Shown: in pieces, positions 35,706 through 45,097 of the stretch
How the letters are laid out: each line of letters starts with the position of its first letter
Numbering within the stretch: the first letter of the stretch is position 1
DNA from: Leisingera sp. SS27
Lineage (GTDB): Bacteria > Pseudomonadota > Alphaproteobacteria > Rhodobacterales > Rhodobacteraceae
Reading direction: 5' to 3'
Assembly: GCF_028368855.1 (NCBI RefSeq)
Contig: NZ_JAQNCY010000008.1
Coordinates: 115,620 to 179,619 of the forward strand
DNA length: 64,000 nt
Translations under genes and position numbers: made by a program
Notes under the pieces: generated by a model
The model's database searches: none
What the model saw: only the letters and a program-made list of their open reading frames with translations
Told to the model about the DNA's origin: nothing

Positions 35706-37670
35706 GTGCGCAGGCTGCGTTCGCTCATGCGGTCGGTCCGGGTCCGGCTGCTGCTGATCGCACTGCTGCCGATGTTGGTGCTGATGCCGCTGCTGCTGGG
35801 CATTGCCACCTGGCGCTGGTCGGAAAAGACCGACGGCCTTTTGATCAGCAAGGTGAACGGTGACCTGACCATCGCCGACCAGTATCTGGCCAGGCTGACC
35901 GCCACCTCGGGCGAGCTGCTGGATGCGGTGGCGCAATCGGTCCGGTTCCGCAGTGCGCTTGCGGCGGGTCGTTCCGCCGGTTTCCTGGCCCAGGAACAAG
36001 CCCGGCTCGGTCTCGATTTTCTCTATCTCGCTGGACCCGATGGCCGGGCCGGTTTCACGCCCGCTGACTGGCCTGTCATCCGCGGCGCGCTGCAGGGGCA
36101 GTGGCAGAGCGCAGTCGACATTCTGCACGCTGCCCAGCTTGACACGCTGGCCCCCGGTCTTGCCGCCCGCGCGGCCATCCCGCTGGTGGAGACCGAAGCG
36201 GCTGTGCCCACGGACCGAACCGCCGAGACCCGCGGCATGATCATCCACTCCGCGGCCCCGGTGGTCCTGCCGGACGGCCAGAAGGCGGTTCTGGTGGGCG
36301 GGCGCCTGCTGAACCGCAACCTGGACTTCATCGACACCATCAACGCGCTAGTCTACCGCGAGCAAAGCCTGCCGGAGGGCAGCCAGGGCACCGCCACGCT
36401 GTTTCTGGAGGACGTGCGGATCTCCACCAATGTGCGGCTGTTCGAAAACGTGCGTGCGCTCGGCACCCGGGTCTCGGCCGAGGTGCGCGGCCAGGTGCTG
36501 GGGCGCGGTGATGTCTGGCTGGATCGGGCTTTCGTTGTGAACGACTGGTACATCTCCGCCTATGAGCCGATCCTGGACAGCCGCGGCAACCGGGCCGGAA
36601 TGCTTTATGTCGGCTTTCTGGAAACCCCTTTCCGCCAGGCCAAGCGCAGCACGGTGCTGACGCTCGGCGGGGCCTTCCTGCTGATCGCGGCGATGTCGGT
36701 GCCGATTTTCCTGCGTTGGGCCGGCCGCATCTTCCGCCCGCTTGAGGGCATGACCCAGACCATCGCCCGGGTCGAACAGGGGGATCTGGCCGCCCGCAAC
36801 CAGCCGCAGCAGGACGGCGGCGAGATTGCCCGCGTGGCGGCGCATCTGGACAGCCTGCTGGACCAGGTGCAGGAGCGCGACCGGCAATTACGCGGCTGGG
36901 GGGAAAGCCTGGAGGCCAAGGTCGAGGAGCGCACCGCAGATCTGCGCGAGGCGAACCGGCGGCTGGAGCGGACCACCGAACGGCTGATCGTCTCGGAGAA
37001 ACTCGCGGCGGTCGGCGAAATCACCGCCTCCGTCGCGCATGAGATCAACAACCCGGTGGCGGTGATCCAGGGCAACCTGGATCTGGCCCGGACGGTGCTG
37101 GGCGGCCATGCGGAGCCGGTCGAGGAGGAATTCCGGCTGATCGACGATCAGGTCTACCGCATCGGCGTGATCGTCTCCAAGCTGCTTCAATTCGCCCGGC
37201 CCGAGGAATACTCCGGCGCTTCCGGGCTGATTTCCCCGGCCGAAGTGGTGGCCGACTGCCTGGTTCTGACCCGCCATCAGATCGAGGCCACCGGGATCGA
37301 AGCAGAGGCGCAACTGGCCAGTACCGGCCAGGTCCGGATGTCGCGCACGGAATTACAGCAGGTGATCGTCAATCTCGTCCTGAATGCGGTGCAGGCGATG
37401 CCCGGCGGCGGCCGGCTCACCCTGACCGCCGAGGATGCCGCCGGTGGGGTGCTGCTGACCGCAGAGGATACCGGCACCGGCATCCCGGCGGACCTGCTGA
37501 ACCGCATCTTCGACCCGTTCTTCACCACCAAGCAGGCGCAGGGAACCGGGCTGGGATTGTCGATCAGCCATCAGCTGGTGAGTCGCGCCGGCGGCCGCAT
37601 CACCGTGCAGTCAGAACCCGGGCAGGGCAGCCGGTTCGAAATTTTTCTGCCCGCGCCTGCCGGCGCCTGA
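35706..37670 (+). CDS. Sensor histidine kinase with periplasmic Cache-type sensor
   Basis: This 654-residue protein has a membrane segment at residues 12-35, a large periplasmic sensor (36-305, Cache-like), a second segment at about 310-333, a HAMP domain, a coiled coil, then HisKA with His445 in SVAHEINNPVAVIQGN. The HATPase domain (NLVLNAVQAMPGGG, DTGTGIP, GTGLGLS) ends the protein. It is the DctB-like partner of the response regulator three bases upstream; the start is GTG. It probably senses an extracellular carboxylate and controls the OFA transporter gene 248 bases downstream. The ligand is unknown. Confidence 0.93.
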   Translation: MRRLRSLMRSVRVRLLLIALLPMLVLMPLLLGIATWRWSEKTDGLLISKVNGDLTIADQYLARLTATSGELLDAVAQSVRFRSALAAGRSAGFLAQEQARLGLDFLYLAGPDGRAGFTPADWPVIRGALQGQWQSAVDILHAAQLDTLAPGLAARAAIPLVETEAAVPTDRTAETRGMIIHSAAPVVLPDGQKAVLVGGRLLNRNLDFIDTINALVYREQSLPEGSQGTATLFLEDVRISTNVRLFENVRALGTRVSAEVRGQVLGRGDVWLDRAFVVNDWYISAYEPILDSRGNRAGMLYVGFLETPFRQAKRSTVLTLGGAFLLIAAMSVPIFLRWAGRIFRPLEGMTQTIARVEQGDLAARNQPQQDGGEIARVAAHLDSLLDQVQERDRQLRGWGESLEAKVEERTADLREANRRLERTTERLIVSEKLAAVGEITASVAHEINNPVAVIQGNLDLARTVLGGHAEPVEEEFRLIDDQVYRIGVIVSKLLQFARPEEYSGASGLISPAEVVADCLVLTRHQIEATGIEAEAQLASTGQVRMSRTELQQVIVNLVLNAVQAMPGGGRLTLTAEDAAGGVLLTAEDTGTGIPADLLNRIFDPFFTTKQAQGTGLGLSISHQLVSRAGGRITVQSEPGQGSRFEIFLPAPAGA

Positions 37671-37918
37671 TCCGGACAAATTGGCGCAAATGCGCAGGTC
37701 CCGGCTCCCCGGTGCGGACAGATTGTCCCGCAACCGTCTGATGATGTCTGGCGAGACGGACAGAGTGACATGATAAGATATTGTTATTGCTAAATTATTC
37801 ATTTGACAGCTGGGTCATCCCTCCGCCTTTGTCAAGCTACGGCACATTGCCGCGGGCCATTCGGGGCGGCCGCAATAGGAGGTTGCAGCCGCCGGAACAG
37901 CACTAGGGAGGACACCAC

Positions 37919-39640
37919 ATGAGTACGCCATCATCCGGCGGGCTGAGCTTTCTGCACAAGGAGCACATCACCGCCGAACTCGGTTTCAACCGCTGGCGGG
38001 TGCCACCGGCATCCATCGCCATCCATCTTTGCATCGGCTCGGTTTATGCCTGGTCGGTGTTCAACCCGCCGCTGACCCGCGAGCTGGGGGTGGTGGCCTC
38101 CAGCGCCGATGACTGGAGCCTCGGCTCTGTTGTCTGGATCTTTTCGGTCGCGATTGTCTGCCTCGGCCTGGCCGCCGCATTTGCCGGCAAATGGCTGGAA
38201 GAAGTCGGGCCGCGCATGGTGGGTGTCGTGGCCGCGCTGCTGTGGGGCGGCGGCTTCATTGTCGGCTCGTTCGGCATTTCCAGTCATCAGCTGTGGCTGG
38301 TCTATCTGGGTTACGGCGTGCTTGGCGGCTGCGGGCTGGGACTGGGCTATGTCTCGCCGGTGTCAACGCTGATCCGCTGGTTTCCGGACCGGCGCGGCAT
38401 GGCGACGGGCATGGCCATCATGGGCTTCGGCGGCGGCGCGATGATCGCCGCGCCGGTCAAGGGCTGGCTGCTGGACCTCTATGCAACCGCGCCGACCTAT
38501 CTTGGCGCCAGGGATGCGGTGCAGACCGTGGTCGAAAACGGCCGGGTCTTTGCCGAAACCGCACAAGGCAAGATCGAGGTGGTGATCGCCAGCACGGCGC
38601 AGGCTGCCGAGTTCGGCGGCGAGGCCGGCGCCTATGCGGTGGGCACCGGCAATACCGGCGCAGCGCAGACATTTATGACCCTGGGCGTCGTTTACTTCGT
38701 CGTGATGATCCTGGCCGCCTTCCAGTACCGGGTTCCGGCCAAGGACTGGAAGCCTGAGGGCTGGGAGCCGAAGCCTGCCGCCTCGGGGCTGGTGACGCAG
38801 AACGACGTGCATATCGACCAGGCGCTGAAGACGCCGCAGTTCTGGCAGCTGTGGGTGATGCTGTGCTTCAACGTCACCGCAGGCATCGGCGTGATCGGTG
38901 TCGCCAAGACGATGATGTCCGAGATCTTCGGCTCGGTGATGCCGCTGGTGGCAACCGCCGCTTTCGCCTCGACCTATGTGCTGATGATTTCGGTCTTCAA
39001 CATGGTCGGGCGGTTCTTCTGGGCGTCTGCCTCGGACTACATCGGGCGCAAGGCAACCTACATGTGCTTCTTCGTGCTGGGCACTGCGCTCTACCTGTCG
39101 ATCCCCTATTTCGCCTCTGCCACCGCGGCCAATCCGTCTCTGGTCTACCTGATGGGCTTCTACCTGGCCACGATGCTGATCTTCTCGATGTACGGCGGCG
39201 GCTTTGCCACGATCCCGGCCTATCTGGCCGACATGTTCGGCACCATGCATGTCGGCGGCATCCACGGCCGCCTGCTGACTGCCTGGTCAACCGCGGGCGT
39301 GCTCGGGCCGCTGGCCATCACCTCGCTGCGGCAAATGTCGGTAACTAATGCGGTGCAGGACCTGGCCGCCAAGGTGGACCCAGCCGCCTTTGCCGCGAAA
39401 TTCGGCGCGCCCGTTGCGCAGCTTGACCAGCTGGTGGCAGCCAAGACCGTGACCATCGCCAAGCTGATGGAAATCGCACCGGCCGGCACCGTGGATCCGA
39501 CGCCGAGTCTCTACAATACAACCATGTATTGCATGGCGGCGTTGTTGGCGGTGGCCTTCTTTGCCAACCTCTTCATGCGTCCGGTGAAAGAGCACCACCA
39601 CCATGACGGACCCGAGCTGCAAGCTGTCCCGGGTGAATAA
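37919..39640 (+). CDS. OFA family MFS transporter (oxalate/formate antiporter type)
   Basis: This 573-residue integral membrane protein is a major facilitator of the OFA family, whose founder OxlT exchanges oxalate and formate. Twelve membrane segments are expected, and the family features GSVYAWSVFNPPLTRELG, GYGVLGGCGLGLGYVSPVSTLIRWFPDRRGMATG and GGGFATIPAYLADMFG are clear. A longer-than-usual periplasmic or cytoplasmic loop (residues about 195-250) is inserted between segments 6 and 7. The C-terminus has a His-rich stretch. It is likely under the two-component pair just upstream. AGGGAGGA precedes the ATG. The substrate may be a mono- or dicarboxylate. Confidence 0.92.
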   Translation: MSTPSSGGLSFLHKEHITAELGFNRWRVPPASIAIHLCIGSVYAWSVFNPPLTRELGVVASSADDWSLGSVVWIFSVAIVCLGLAAAFAGKWLEEVGPRMVGVVAALLWGGGFIVGSFGISSHQLWLVYLGYGVLGGCGLGLGYVSPVSTLIRWFPDRRGMATGMAIMGFGGGAMIAAPVKGWLLDLYATAPTYLGARDAVQTVVENGRVFAETAQGKIEVVIASTAQAAEFGGEAGAYAVGTGNTGAAQTFMTLGVVYFVVMILAAFQYRVPAKDWKPEGWEPKPAASGLVTQNDVHIDQALKTPQFWQLWVMLCFNVTAGIGVIGVAKTMMSEIFGSVMPLVATAAFASTYVLMISVFNMVGRFFWASASDYIGRKATYMCFFVLGTALYLSIPYFASATAANPSLVYLMGFYLATMLIFSMYGGGFATIPAYLADMFGTMHVGGIHGRLLTAWSTAGVLGPLAITSLRQMSVTNAVQDLAAKVDPAAFAAKFGAPVAQLDQLVAAKTVTIAKLMEIAPAGTVDPTPSLYNTTMYCMAALLAVAFFANLFMRPVKEHHHHDGPELQAVPGE

Positions 39641-40147
39641 CAATGCCAGCCGGGGCGTCTTCTGCGCTCCGGCTTGTGACCCGAATTCAAGACAGCAAAT
39701 TTCCAAGCAGAACTTCAAATTACTGCCGACGTAACCGGAAATGCGGCAAACTTTATGCGGGTACCATTCCTGTGCCTGGCTATTCACAACGCGGCATCCG
39801 TTACGAACTGCAGCGTGTAACTAACTCCGAATGGCCGCTTGCCGATTCTCAGGACAGAAATAGGGCTATTGCAGAAGGCACTAGCTACTCGCCCGCATAA
39901 CTCAGGGGTTAAGTTGCTTTGGGTTGATTGCCGTCGTTGCCCCGAGCGGCTGCAGCGGGTGCTTTGTCCCGCTCCCCCTTGGTCGATCCACGTTGCGGCG
40001 AAAGGGTGGATTGAATTTGGCCCCTCGGACAGACTTTCTACGGCCGGTTTGGCGACACATGCTGCTTCACAGCGAAAACCGCGCCGCAGTCGCGAGCGGA
40101 TGCTGCTTTGGCAACATGTCGAAACGTCAATGTCGGCTTTGTCCGCG
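39641..40147. other. 507-base intergenic stretch without a credible gene
   Basis: No frame has protein-like composition on either strand. The stretch lies between the OFA transporter gene and the left end of the IS3-family element. Its mixed composition suggests decayed mobile DNA, but no specific element was recognised. Confidence 0.55.
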
Positions 40148-40176
40148 TGACGAACTCCCCGTAGAGTCCGCGGATA

Positions 40177-41075
40177 TTAGTTCGCTCTGTTCAGGGTTTG
40201 GTCCTCTACTGACCTTTGATGATACTCCCGCGGGGTGAGCCCGTCGAGGCTCGAATGCGGGCGGTGGTGATTGTAATCCTCGCGCCAAGCCGCGATCAGG
40301 TCTCGGGCTTGGCGCAAAGTGGCAAACAGGTGCTCGTTCAGGCACTCGTCACGCAGTCGGCCATTGAAGCTTTCCACGAAGCCGTTTTGCATTGGCTTGC
40401 CAGGGGCAATGTAGTGCCACTCGACCTTGCGGGCCTCTTGCCATTTCAGGATGGCGTTCGACGTCAGTACCGTTCCGCTCGCCATTGTCCTCGGACCAAT
40501 GGCGGACAAAGCTCGCTCGCTGACCACCATGCAGGAGGAGCCGCGCAGCCGGGCGATGTTGTCCAGTTCACGCGCCACGCATTGCCCGGAAAGAGACGTG
40601 TCGACCACGCAGGCCAGGCACTCCCGGCTGAAGTCGTCAATGACGCACAGACCCGGAAACGGCGCCCGTCTGACAGGCTGCCGGACACGAAGTCCAGCGA
40701 CCACCTTTGGTTCAGGCCTTGCGGAATTGCCATCGGCGCACGGGTGCCAATGGCGCGTTTTCGCCCGCCGCGCTTGCGCACCGTCAGGCCCTCTTCGCGG
40801 TAGATCCGGTAGAGTTTCTTCCAGTTCACTTGCCAGCCCTCCCGGTTCAGCAGAATATGCAGGCGCCGATAACCCAACCGCCTGCGTTCTCCGGACAACT
40901 CTTTCAACCGCTGACGCAGCCCCTGGTCCTCCGGCCTGCTTGACCTTCGCCGATAGACACCCGGATCAAGCCCGCCCAAGGCACACGCCCGCCGCTGGTT
41001 ATAGTTCTTCTCTGTCATGGCCCAGTCCACGGCACGTTTCCGAGCACCGGGCTTCAGAAGGGTCCGCAGGCTCAC
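40177..41075 (-). pseudogene. IS3-family transposase OrfB, frameshifted
   Basis: The integrase-like OrfB runs from GTG 41075, overlapping the orfA stop. The first part is in one frame up to [17 protein letters not shown] (first catalytic Asp in LDFV). A single-base loss at about 40655 then shifts the frame; the sequence continues as [21 protein letters not shown] in another frame down to 40177. The second Asp region, normally VSDNG, is also disrupted near 40515. The final Glu in [19 protein letters not shown] is intact. The gene is non-functional as written. Confidence 0.85.
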
Positions 41076-41359
41076 TCGAACGCATGGCGTTCGCCTGCTT
41101 CCATTCCCAGCATTTCCATGAGTGCGGCGACGTCGGGCATGTGCTCCGCAAGCATCTTCTTCAACTTGACGTTCTCGGCCTCCAGGGCCTTCAGCCTCTT
41201 GGCCTCGAACACTTCCATACCGCCATACTTCGAGCGCCATTTGTAGAAGGTGCCATCGCTGATACCGTGGCTGCGGCACAGTTCCTTGGTACCTATCCCG
41301 GCCTGGTGCTCTTTCAAGATGCCAAGGATCTGCTCGTCGCTGAACCGGCTTTTCCGCAT
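41072..41359 (-). CDS. IS3-family transposase OrfA
   Basis: This 95-residue protein is the helix-turn-helix OrfA of an IS3-family element. It begins MRKSRFSDEQILGILKEHQAG, has the HTH RSHGISDGTFYKWRSKYGG, and ends in a leucine-zipper-like helix LKALEAENVKLKKMLAE. OrfA binds the inverted repeats, and normally a fused OrfAB is made by frameshifting. The orfB start overlaps its stop (GTGA). The gene looks intact, but the partner orfB is broken, so the element should not move by itself. Confidence 0.93.
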   Translation of the reverse strand: MRKSRFSDEQILGILKEHQAGIGTKELCRSHGISDGTFYKWRSKYGGMEVFEAKRLKALEAENVKLKKMLAEHMPDVAALMEMLGMEAGERHAFE

Positions 41360-41854
41360 TGTCTGGCTCCTCGTGTGGAGAACAGGCTAACTTCAAAACG
41401 CGGACATTTCTGGGGAGCACGTCACTTTTCAAAGATGATCGAAAAGCATGCGCTGCTGGATGCTGGTGCCGGCGCCTGATGCGTATGCCTGGCATCTGCC
41501 CGATCAACGAAGGCGGGGTCATCTTTGCCGACGAGATAGAGCAGGATTTCCTGCCCTTTGACTGGGGTGTCGAGGCCCAGGTTCACCTGTCCGATAAGAG
41601 GCTGTCGTTGGTCGTCTGAGCTAGCCACAACATACATGTTCCGAAGTTTCACGCAGCAATCATTTCCAACTGAACTGCCGGCCCATTGCCGGCCTTAAGC
41701 GCGGTCTTCGGATGCTGCGGCCGCAGCCCGCATTCCGGACATTCGAATTGGCTGAGCCACGGTTCAAATGAAGACTGACGGGCTACGAGTTTGGGCTACC
41801 TAAACAGAAGTAACAACGCTTCCAGGCTGGTTGAATGCGAATTTTTGAGCCTCT

Positions 41855-42214
41855 TTACTGGAACTCGACACCTTCATCGCCGACCATAGTCAGGCGCACT
41901 TTGTCCACGCTCTCTTTGGGATGAAGCGCCGTGTAGAACTTCCCGACATCATCGCTGATGGTATCCAGCACGGCTTGCAGTGCTCCATTTTGAACCTTGA
42001 TGAAGGTATCCAGCATTGACGAAAGGGTGATGACTTGGGCTTCGTATGCACCCTTTATGTTTTGATAGCTTTCAAAGTCGTTTACCTGATCGCTGACGGT
42101 TTTGAGACTGGTCAGCGCAGCGGCGACCTTCCTCTCCAGTTCCGTGAGCCGCAGCTTCTTCGCGGCTTCTTTGACTTGCTCCGCAGCCGTTATCAAAATG
42201 TGCCTGCGGCGCAT
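41855..42214 (-). pseudogene. Fragment of a large ATPase-like protein
   Basis: A 119-residue frame holds a coiled-coil piece (LTELERKVAAALTSLKTVSDQVNDF) followed by FYTALHPKESVDKVRLTMVGDEGVEFQ. The last part is like the region just before the signature motif in SMC/RecF-type ABC ATPases; full proteins continue into FHG and LSESHLNSLG motifs, which are absent here. The start also looks arbitrary, so both ends are missing. It is probably a leftover of a defence or repair ATPase lost during rearrangement near the IS3 element. Confidence 0.5.
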
Positions 42215-42304
42215 TCAGGAAGGGTCTGGCGAGGCACATCGTTTCGGCCTCTGAGTCGCAAAATGTGCTCAGCATCTCGGTCTCGATCTGCCCGCGGAAA
42301 TATT

Positions 42305-42586
42305 GGCGCATCCAAAAACCAGTTCCAAACCCTCTACGCTGGTGGGATCATTCGCCCTTTGGTTCCTCGCGATAAACCTGGTGCTGTGCGGAATGTTGTC
42401 TTCTCGCGGCGCCATCTCGACACATTCCTCGAAACGCTCAACGCGCTCCCGGTGGCATCGGAAACCGGAAAGGAACTGCACACAATCGCATATGCATGTC
42501 AGCGCGGTGCTGGCACCCGGGCATGGGCAGAAGCCTTCGTGACGCTATGCCCTGCCGCTGAATGGAGCGGTGTTTACTCCTGCTGA
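42305..42586 (+). pseudogene. Possible remnant of a transposition- or phage-type helper gene
   Basis: About 94 residues in the + frame look protein-like (LYAGGIIRPLVPR, VRNVVFSRRHLDTFLETLNALP), with the pattern of a small winged-helix domain such as the C-terminal part of TniQ-like proteins. The match is weak and by eye. The frame has no good start, and its end overlaps the end of pxpA on the other strand. It lies in a 1.1-kb patchwork of broken sequence (41425-42544), the rest of which holds nothing recognisable. Confidence 0.3.
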
Positions 42587-43315
42587 CAACAGTGCCTCAC
42601 GGATCCGTTGGGCTGATGCATCAGCAGATGCCGTGTCGCCGTGCAAGCAAATTGTGTCAATAGGTGTGGCAACCCTCGTGCCATCCGCGGCGAAGACTGC
42701 GCCTGCCTTGAGCATTCTGACCACGCGCTGTGCAATTTCATCGGCATCGTGAAGAACGGCACCGGACTCACCCCGGCTGACCAGAGATCCGTCCGGGTTA
42801 TAGGCCCGGTCGGCGAAAATTTCGCAGGCACTTTTGCAGCCAAGCTCCTTGGCGGCGGCCTGTTGTTCGGTGGCAGCCATTGCGACAACGATGATGTCCG
42901 GAGCAACCGATAAGGCTGCATCATAGCAGGCCAGAGCAACGTTCCTCTCTCTGGCTGCCCGGTTGGCCAAAGCGCCGTGCAGCTTGAGGTGCCGGACTTC
43001 AGCCCCGCAGGCCCGCGCCATCGCTTGCAACGCTCCTAGCTGATAACGCACCATATTACCGAGGCTTTCCAATGGGATGGACATTTGGCGGCGGCCAAAT
43101 CCTTGGAGATCGGGAAAACCCGGGTGGGCTCCGATTCCAATGCCTCTGCCGTGAGCCGCCGCGATGGTCCGCGCCATGACATCGGGATCGCCCGCATGAA
43201 AGCCGCAAGCAATATTGACCGAAGTCACCGACTCCAGCAGGGCAAGGTCGTTGCCCATTTTCCAAGGGCCGAAGCTCTCGCCCATATCCGCATTCAGATC
43301 GACGGTTCTGATCAT
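42545..43315 (-). CDS. pxpA: 5-oxoprolinase subunit A (LamB/YcsF family), copy 1
   Basis: This 256-residue protein is PxpA, one of three subunits that together convert 5-oxoproline to glutamate with ATP. The family start VDLNADMGESFGPWKMGNDLALL, the metal-site VNIACGFHAGDPDVM and GIGAHPGFPDLQGFGRR, and the C-terminal TPIDTICLHGDT are all present. It overlaps pxpC by four bases and is the last gene of the LysR-DUF1445-TRAP-pxpBCA operon. The 3' end borders a scar of degraded mobile DNA. A second PxpA at 62771 shares the same motifs. Confidence 0.95.
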   Translation of the reverse strand: MIRTVDLNADMGESFGPWKMGNDLALLESVTSVNIACGFHAGDPDVMARTIAAAHGRGIGIGAHPGFPDLQGFGRRQMSIPLESLGNMVRYQLGALQAMARACGAEVRHLKLHGALANRAARERNVALACYDAALSVAPDIIVVAMAATEQQAAAKELGCKSACEIFADRAYNPDGSLVSRGESGAVLHDADEIAQRVVRMLKAGAVFAADGTRVATPIDTICLHGDTASADASAQRIREALLSAGVNTAPFSGRA

Positions 43316-44340
43316 CGGTTTTCTCTCTCCAAATCATCTCCGGACGTAGCGCCGCTGATCAGCTGGTAGGACAGCAGGTTAAACATGGCCCGCGGATCCC
43401 GCAGCAGCGGCCGCAGCGATTTGCTTAATTTCTGACGGCGCTCCTGCTCCAGGTGTTCGATCTGCATCGCTTCCTCCATCGTCACGAATTGAAATCTGAA
43501 GGCCGTGCCGGGGCGTGCTTGTGCCGCCAGCGGCAGGTCTGCAGGCAGGACTGAGCCGATCCGCGGGTAGCCGCCGGTTGTCTGGCATTCGCTGAGCAGC
43601 ACAAAGGGCGAGCCGTCGCCGGTGATCTGGATGTCGCCGGGCACGATGACTTCCGAGACCACTGTCAGCCCGCCGCCGGGCTTCAGTTCAGCAGCGTCCG
43701 AGATCAGCCGCATCCCCATCCGGTTGCCCCGCACGTCGCGGCGGAAGGTGCTGTTCTCGAAAGCCCGGATCTGCTCCGGGGTGAACAGGCCGGTCTGCGG
43801 GCCCGCGACAACCCGCAGGGTCCCGCCTTCGCACCGCGCAGCAGGGTCCAGCCGCTGGCCAGTGCCGCGCAGGCCGGGATCCGCGCCAACCGGCAGGCGA
43901 TCGCCTGACTGCAGCGCGCGTCCCAGCCCGGTGCCCAGATGCGCCGATCGCGATCCAAGCAGTGGATCGGTCGCGACACCGCCGCCAAGATGCAGGTAGC
44001 CGTAGCAGCCGGCCTCGCAGCCGCCGATCTTCAGACGGCCGCCGCGCGGCAGGAGGTGGCTGGCGTCCCAGACCAGCGGGGTGCCGTCGAGGCTGGCCCG
44101 CATTGGCGCGCCTGTAAGCGCGATACGCATGTCTTCAGAAGCCTCGAACTCCCCGCCGGCGCCCGCCATCTCCAGCGCCGCGGTGCCGGCATCCTGCCCC
44201 AAAAGGGCGGCGCCTTCGGCCAGCGCCAGCCGGTCGGCGGCGCCGCCGCGGGACAGGCCCCCGGCGAGGTGGCCGGGACGGCCAAGGTCCTGCACCGTAA
44301 CACCGGGTCCAGCGCGTTTCACCGTCAGTGTTCTGGTCAT
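43312..44340 (-). CDS. pxpC: 5-oxoprolinase subunit C (biotin-dependent carboxyltransferase family), copy 1
   Basis: This 342-residue protein is PxpC, formerly KipA or allophanate hydrolase subunit 2-like. The signature GPGVTVQDLGRPGHLAGGLSRGGAADRLALAEG opens the protein, and SRSAHLGTGLGRALQSGDRLP, FVLLSECQTTGGYPRIGSVLPADLP follow. It works with PxpB and PxpA on 5-oxoproline; the cyclophilin-like fold forms a heteromer with PxpB. It overlaps pxpB by ATGA at 44337-44340 and pxpA by four bases, so the three are translationally coupled. Confidence 0.95.
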   Translation of the reverse strand: MTRTLTVKRAGPGVTVQDLGRPGHLAGGLSRGGAADRLALAEGAALLGQDAGTAALEMAGAGGEFEASEDMRIALTGAPMRASLDGTPLVWDASHLLPRGGRLKIGGCEAGCYGYLHLGGGVATDPLLGSRSAHLGTGLGRALQSGDRLPVGADPGLRGTGQRLDPAARCEGGTLRVVAGPQTGLFTPEQIRAFENSTFRRDVRGNRMGMRLISDAAELKPGGGLTVVSEVIVPGDIQITGDGSPFVLLSECQTTGGYPRIGSVLPADLPLAAQARPGTAFRFQFVTMEEAMQIEHLEQERRQKLSKSLRPLLRDPRAMFNLLSYQLISGATSGDDLERENR

Positions 44341-45074
44341 CGGATTGCCTCCGCTCGGGCGCCGCCATTGGGATCAGCCTTCATTCTTTCCAGTGTCTCC
44401 GCGCCGACGGACTCAACTTGCAGTTCATCGCCCGGCCGCAGCACGAATGGTTCATCCGTGTCCGGGTGGAACAGCTGGAAACAGGTCTGCGCAACATGCC
44501 GCCAGCCAGTGGGAGCGGGCACCGGGAACAGCACCAGCTGACGGATGGCAACCGCAAGCGCACCGGCCGGCACCTGGCTGGTCAGCTTGCTTTGACGCGG
44601 GATGTCCCACGCTGGGGGCAGTTCACCCAAGTAGGGCTGGCCAGGGGCAAAACCGATGGTCTGCACCCGCACTGGGGACCTTGTGAGTGAGGCTATGGCC
44701 TCCTTGGGTGTCAGCCCCGCCGCTTGTGCTGCTTCCTCCAATTGCGGTGCCATCTCCGTTCCGAACACGGCGGGCACCCGCCACAGCCTGCGGCCTTGCG
44801 GCAGCGGTGCGTCGAGCCAGTTTTCGCGGGACAGGAGGTGCGCCAGGTTTTCCCGGATCTCCGCATGGCTGCTGCCGCGGGGATCAAACCTGAGATAGGC
44901 GGAAACCAGTGAGGTCGAGGTTTCCTCTACCGCGCTCCAGCCCTCCCGGTCCAGCGCATGGCGGAAGGCCAGCGCTGCCCGGTTCGCAGGCTCGTTCAAC
45001 CGGTCTGCGAAGGTCACAAGGAACCCGTCAGTGCCAAGCGCACTGATCCGGGGCCATTCAGAAGCGATGGCCAT
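44337..45074 (-). CDS. pxpB: 5-oxoprolinase subunit B (allophanate hydrolase subunit 1 family), copy 1
   Basis: This 245-residue protein is PxpB (KipI-like). The middle contains the typical VQTIGFAPGQPYLGELPPAWDIPRQSKLTSQVPAGALAVAIRQ segment and the end the VPAPTGWRHVAQTCFQLF and LRPGDELQVESV parts. In Bacillus the homologue also inhibits KinA, but the conserved job is 5-oxoprolinase. AAAGGA lies about 9 bases upstream of the ATG. It follows the TRAP large subunit in the same operon, which suggests that the transporter brings in 5-oxoproline or a precursor. Confidence 0.93.
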   Translation of the reverse strand: MAIASEWPRISALGTDGFLVTFADRLNEPANRAALAFRHALDREGWSAVEETSTSLVSAYLRFDPRGSSHAEIRENLAHLLSRENWLDAPLPQGRRLWRVPAVFGTEMAPQLEEAAQAAGLTPKEAIASLTRSPVRVQTIGFAPGQPYLGELPPAWDIPRQSKLTSQVPAGALAVAIRQLVLFPVPAPTGWRHVAQTCFQLFHPDTDEPFVLRPGDELQVESVGAETLERMKADPNGGARAEAIR

Positions 45075-45097
45075 CGTTCACATCCTTTTATGCAGGG

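Larger units (their letters stand above)
40148..41424 (-). mobile_element. IS3-family insertion sequence (degenerate)
   Basis: The element is 1277 bases long between imperfect terminal inverted repeats. The left end begins TGACGAACTCCCC and the right end, read on the opposite strand, begins TGACGTGCTCCCC; both have GTCCGCG further in. It encodes orfA intact and orfB broken by frameshifts, both on the - strand. Length and ORF layout are those of the IS3 family (IS407/IS511-like). No clear direct target duplication is seen at the flanks, so the insertion is old or the flanks have been rearranged. Confidence 0.85.

Noticed and set aside
37671..37918. A -24/-12 (sigma-54) promoter before the OFA transporter gene
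   Set aside because: The only GG-N10-GC spacing seen (in the stretch GGTCATCCCTCCGC) lacks the rest of the consensus, so I do not report it as a site.
41422..41652. A 76-residue ORF on the - strand just outside the IS3 element
   Set aside because: It runs out of the IS flank, has no start signal and no family match; it may be another fragment but cannot be supported.
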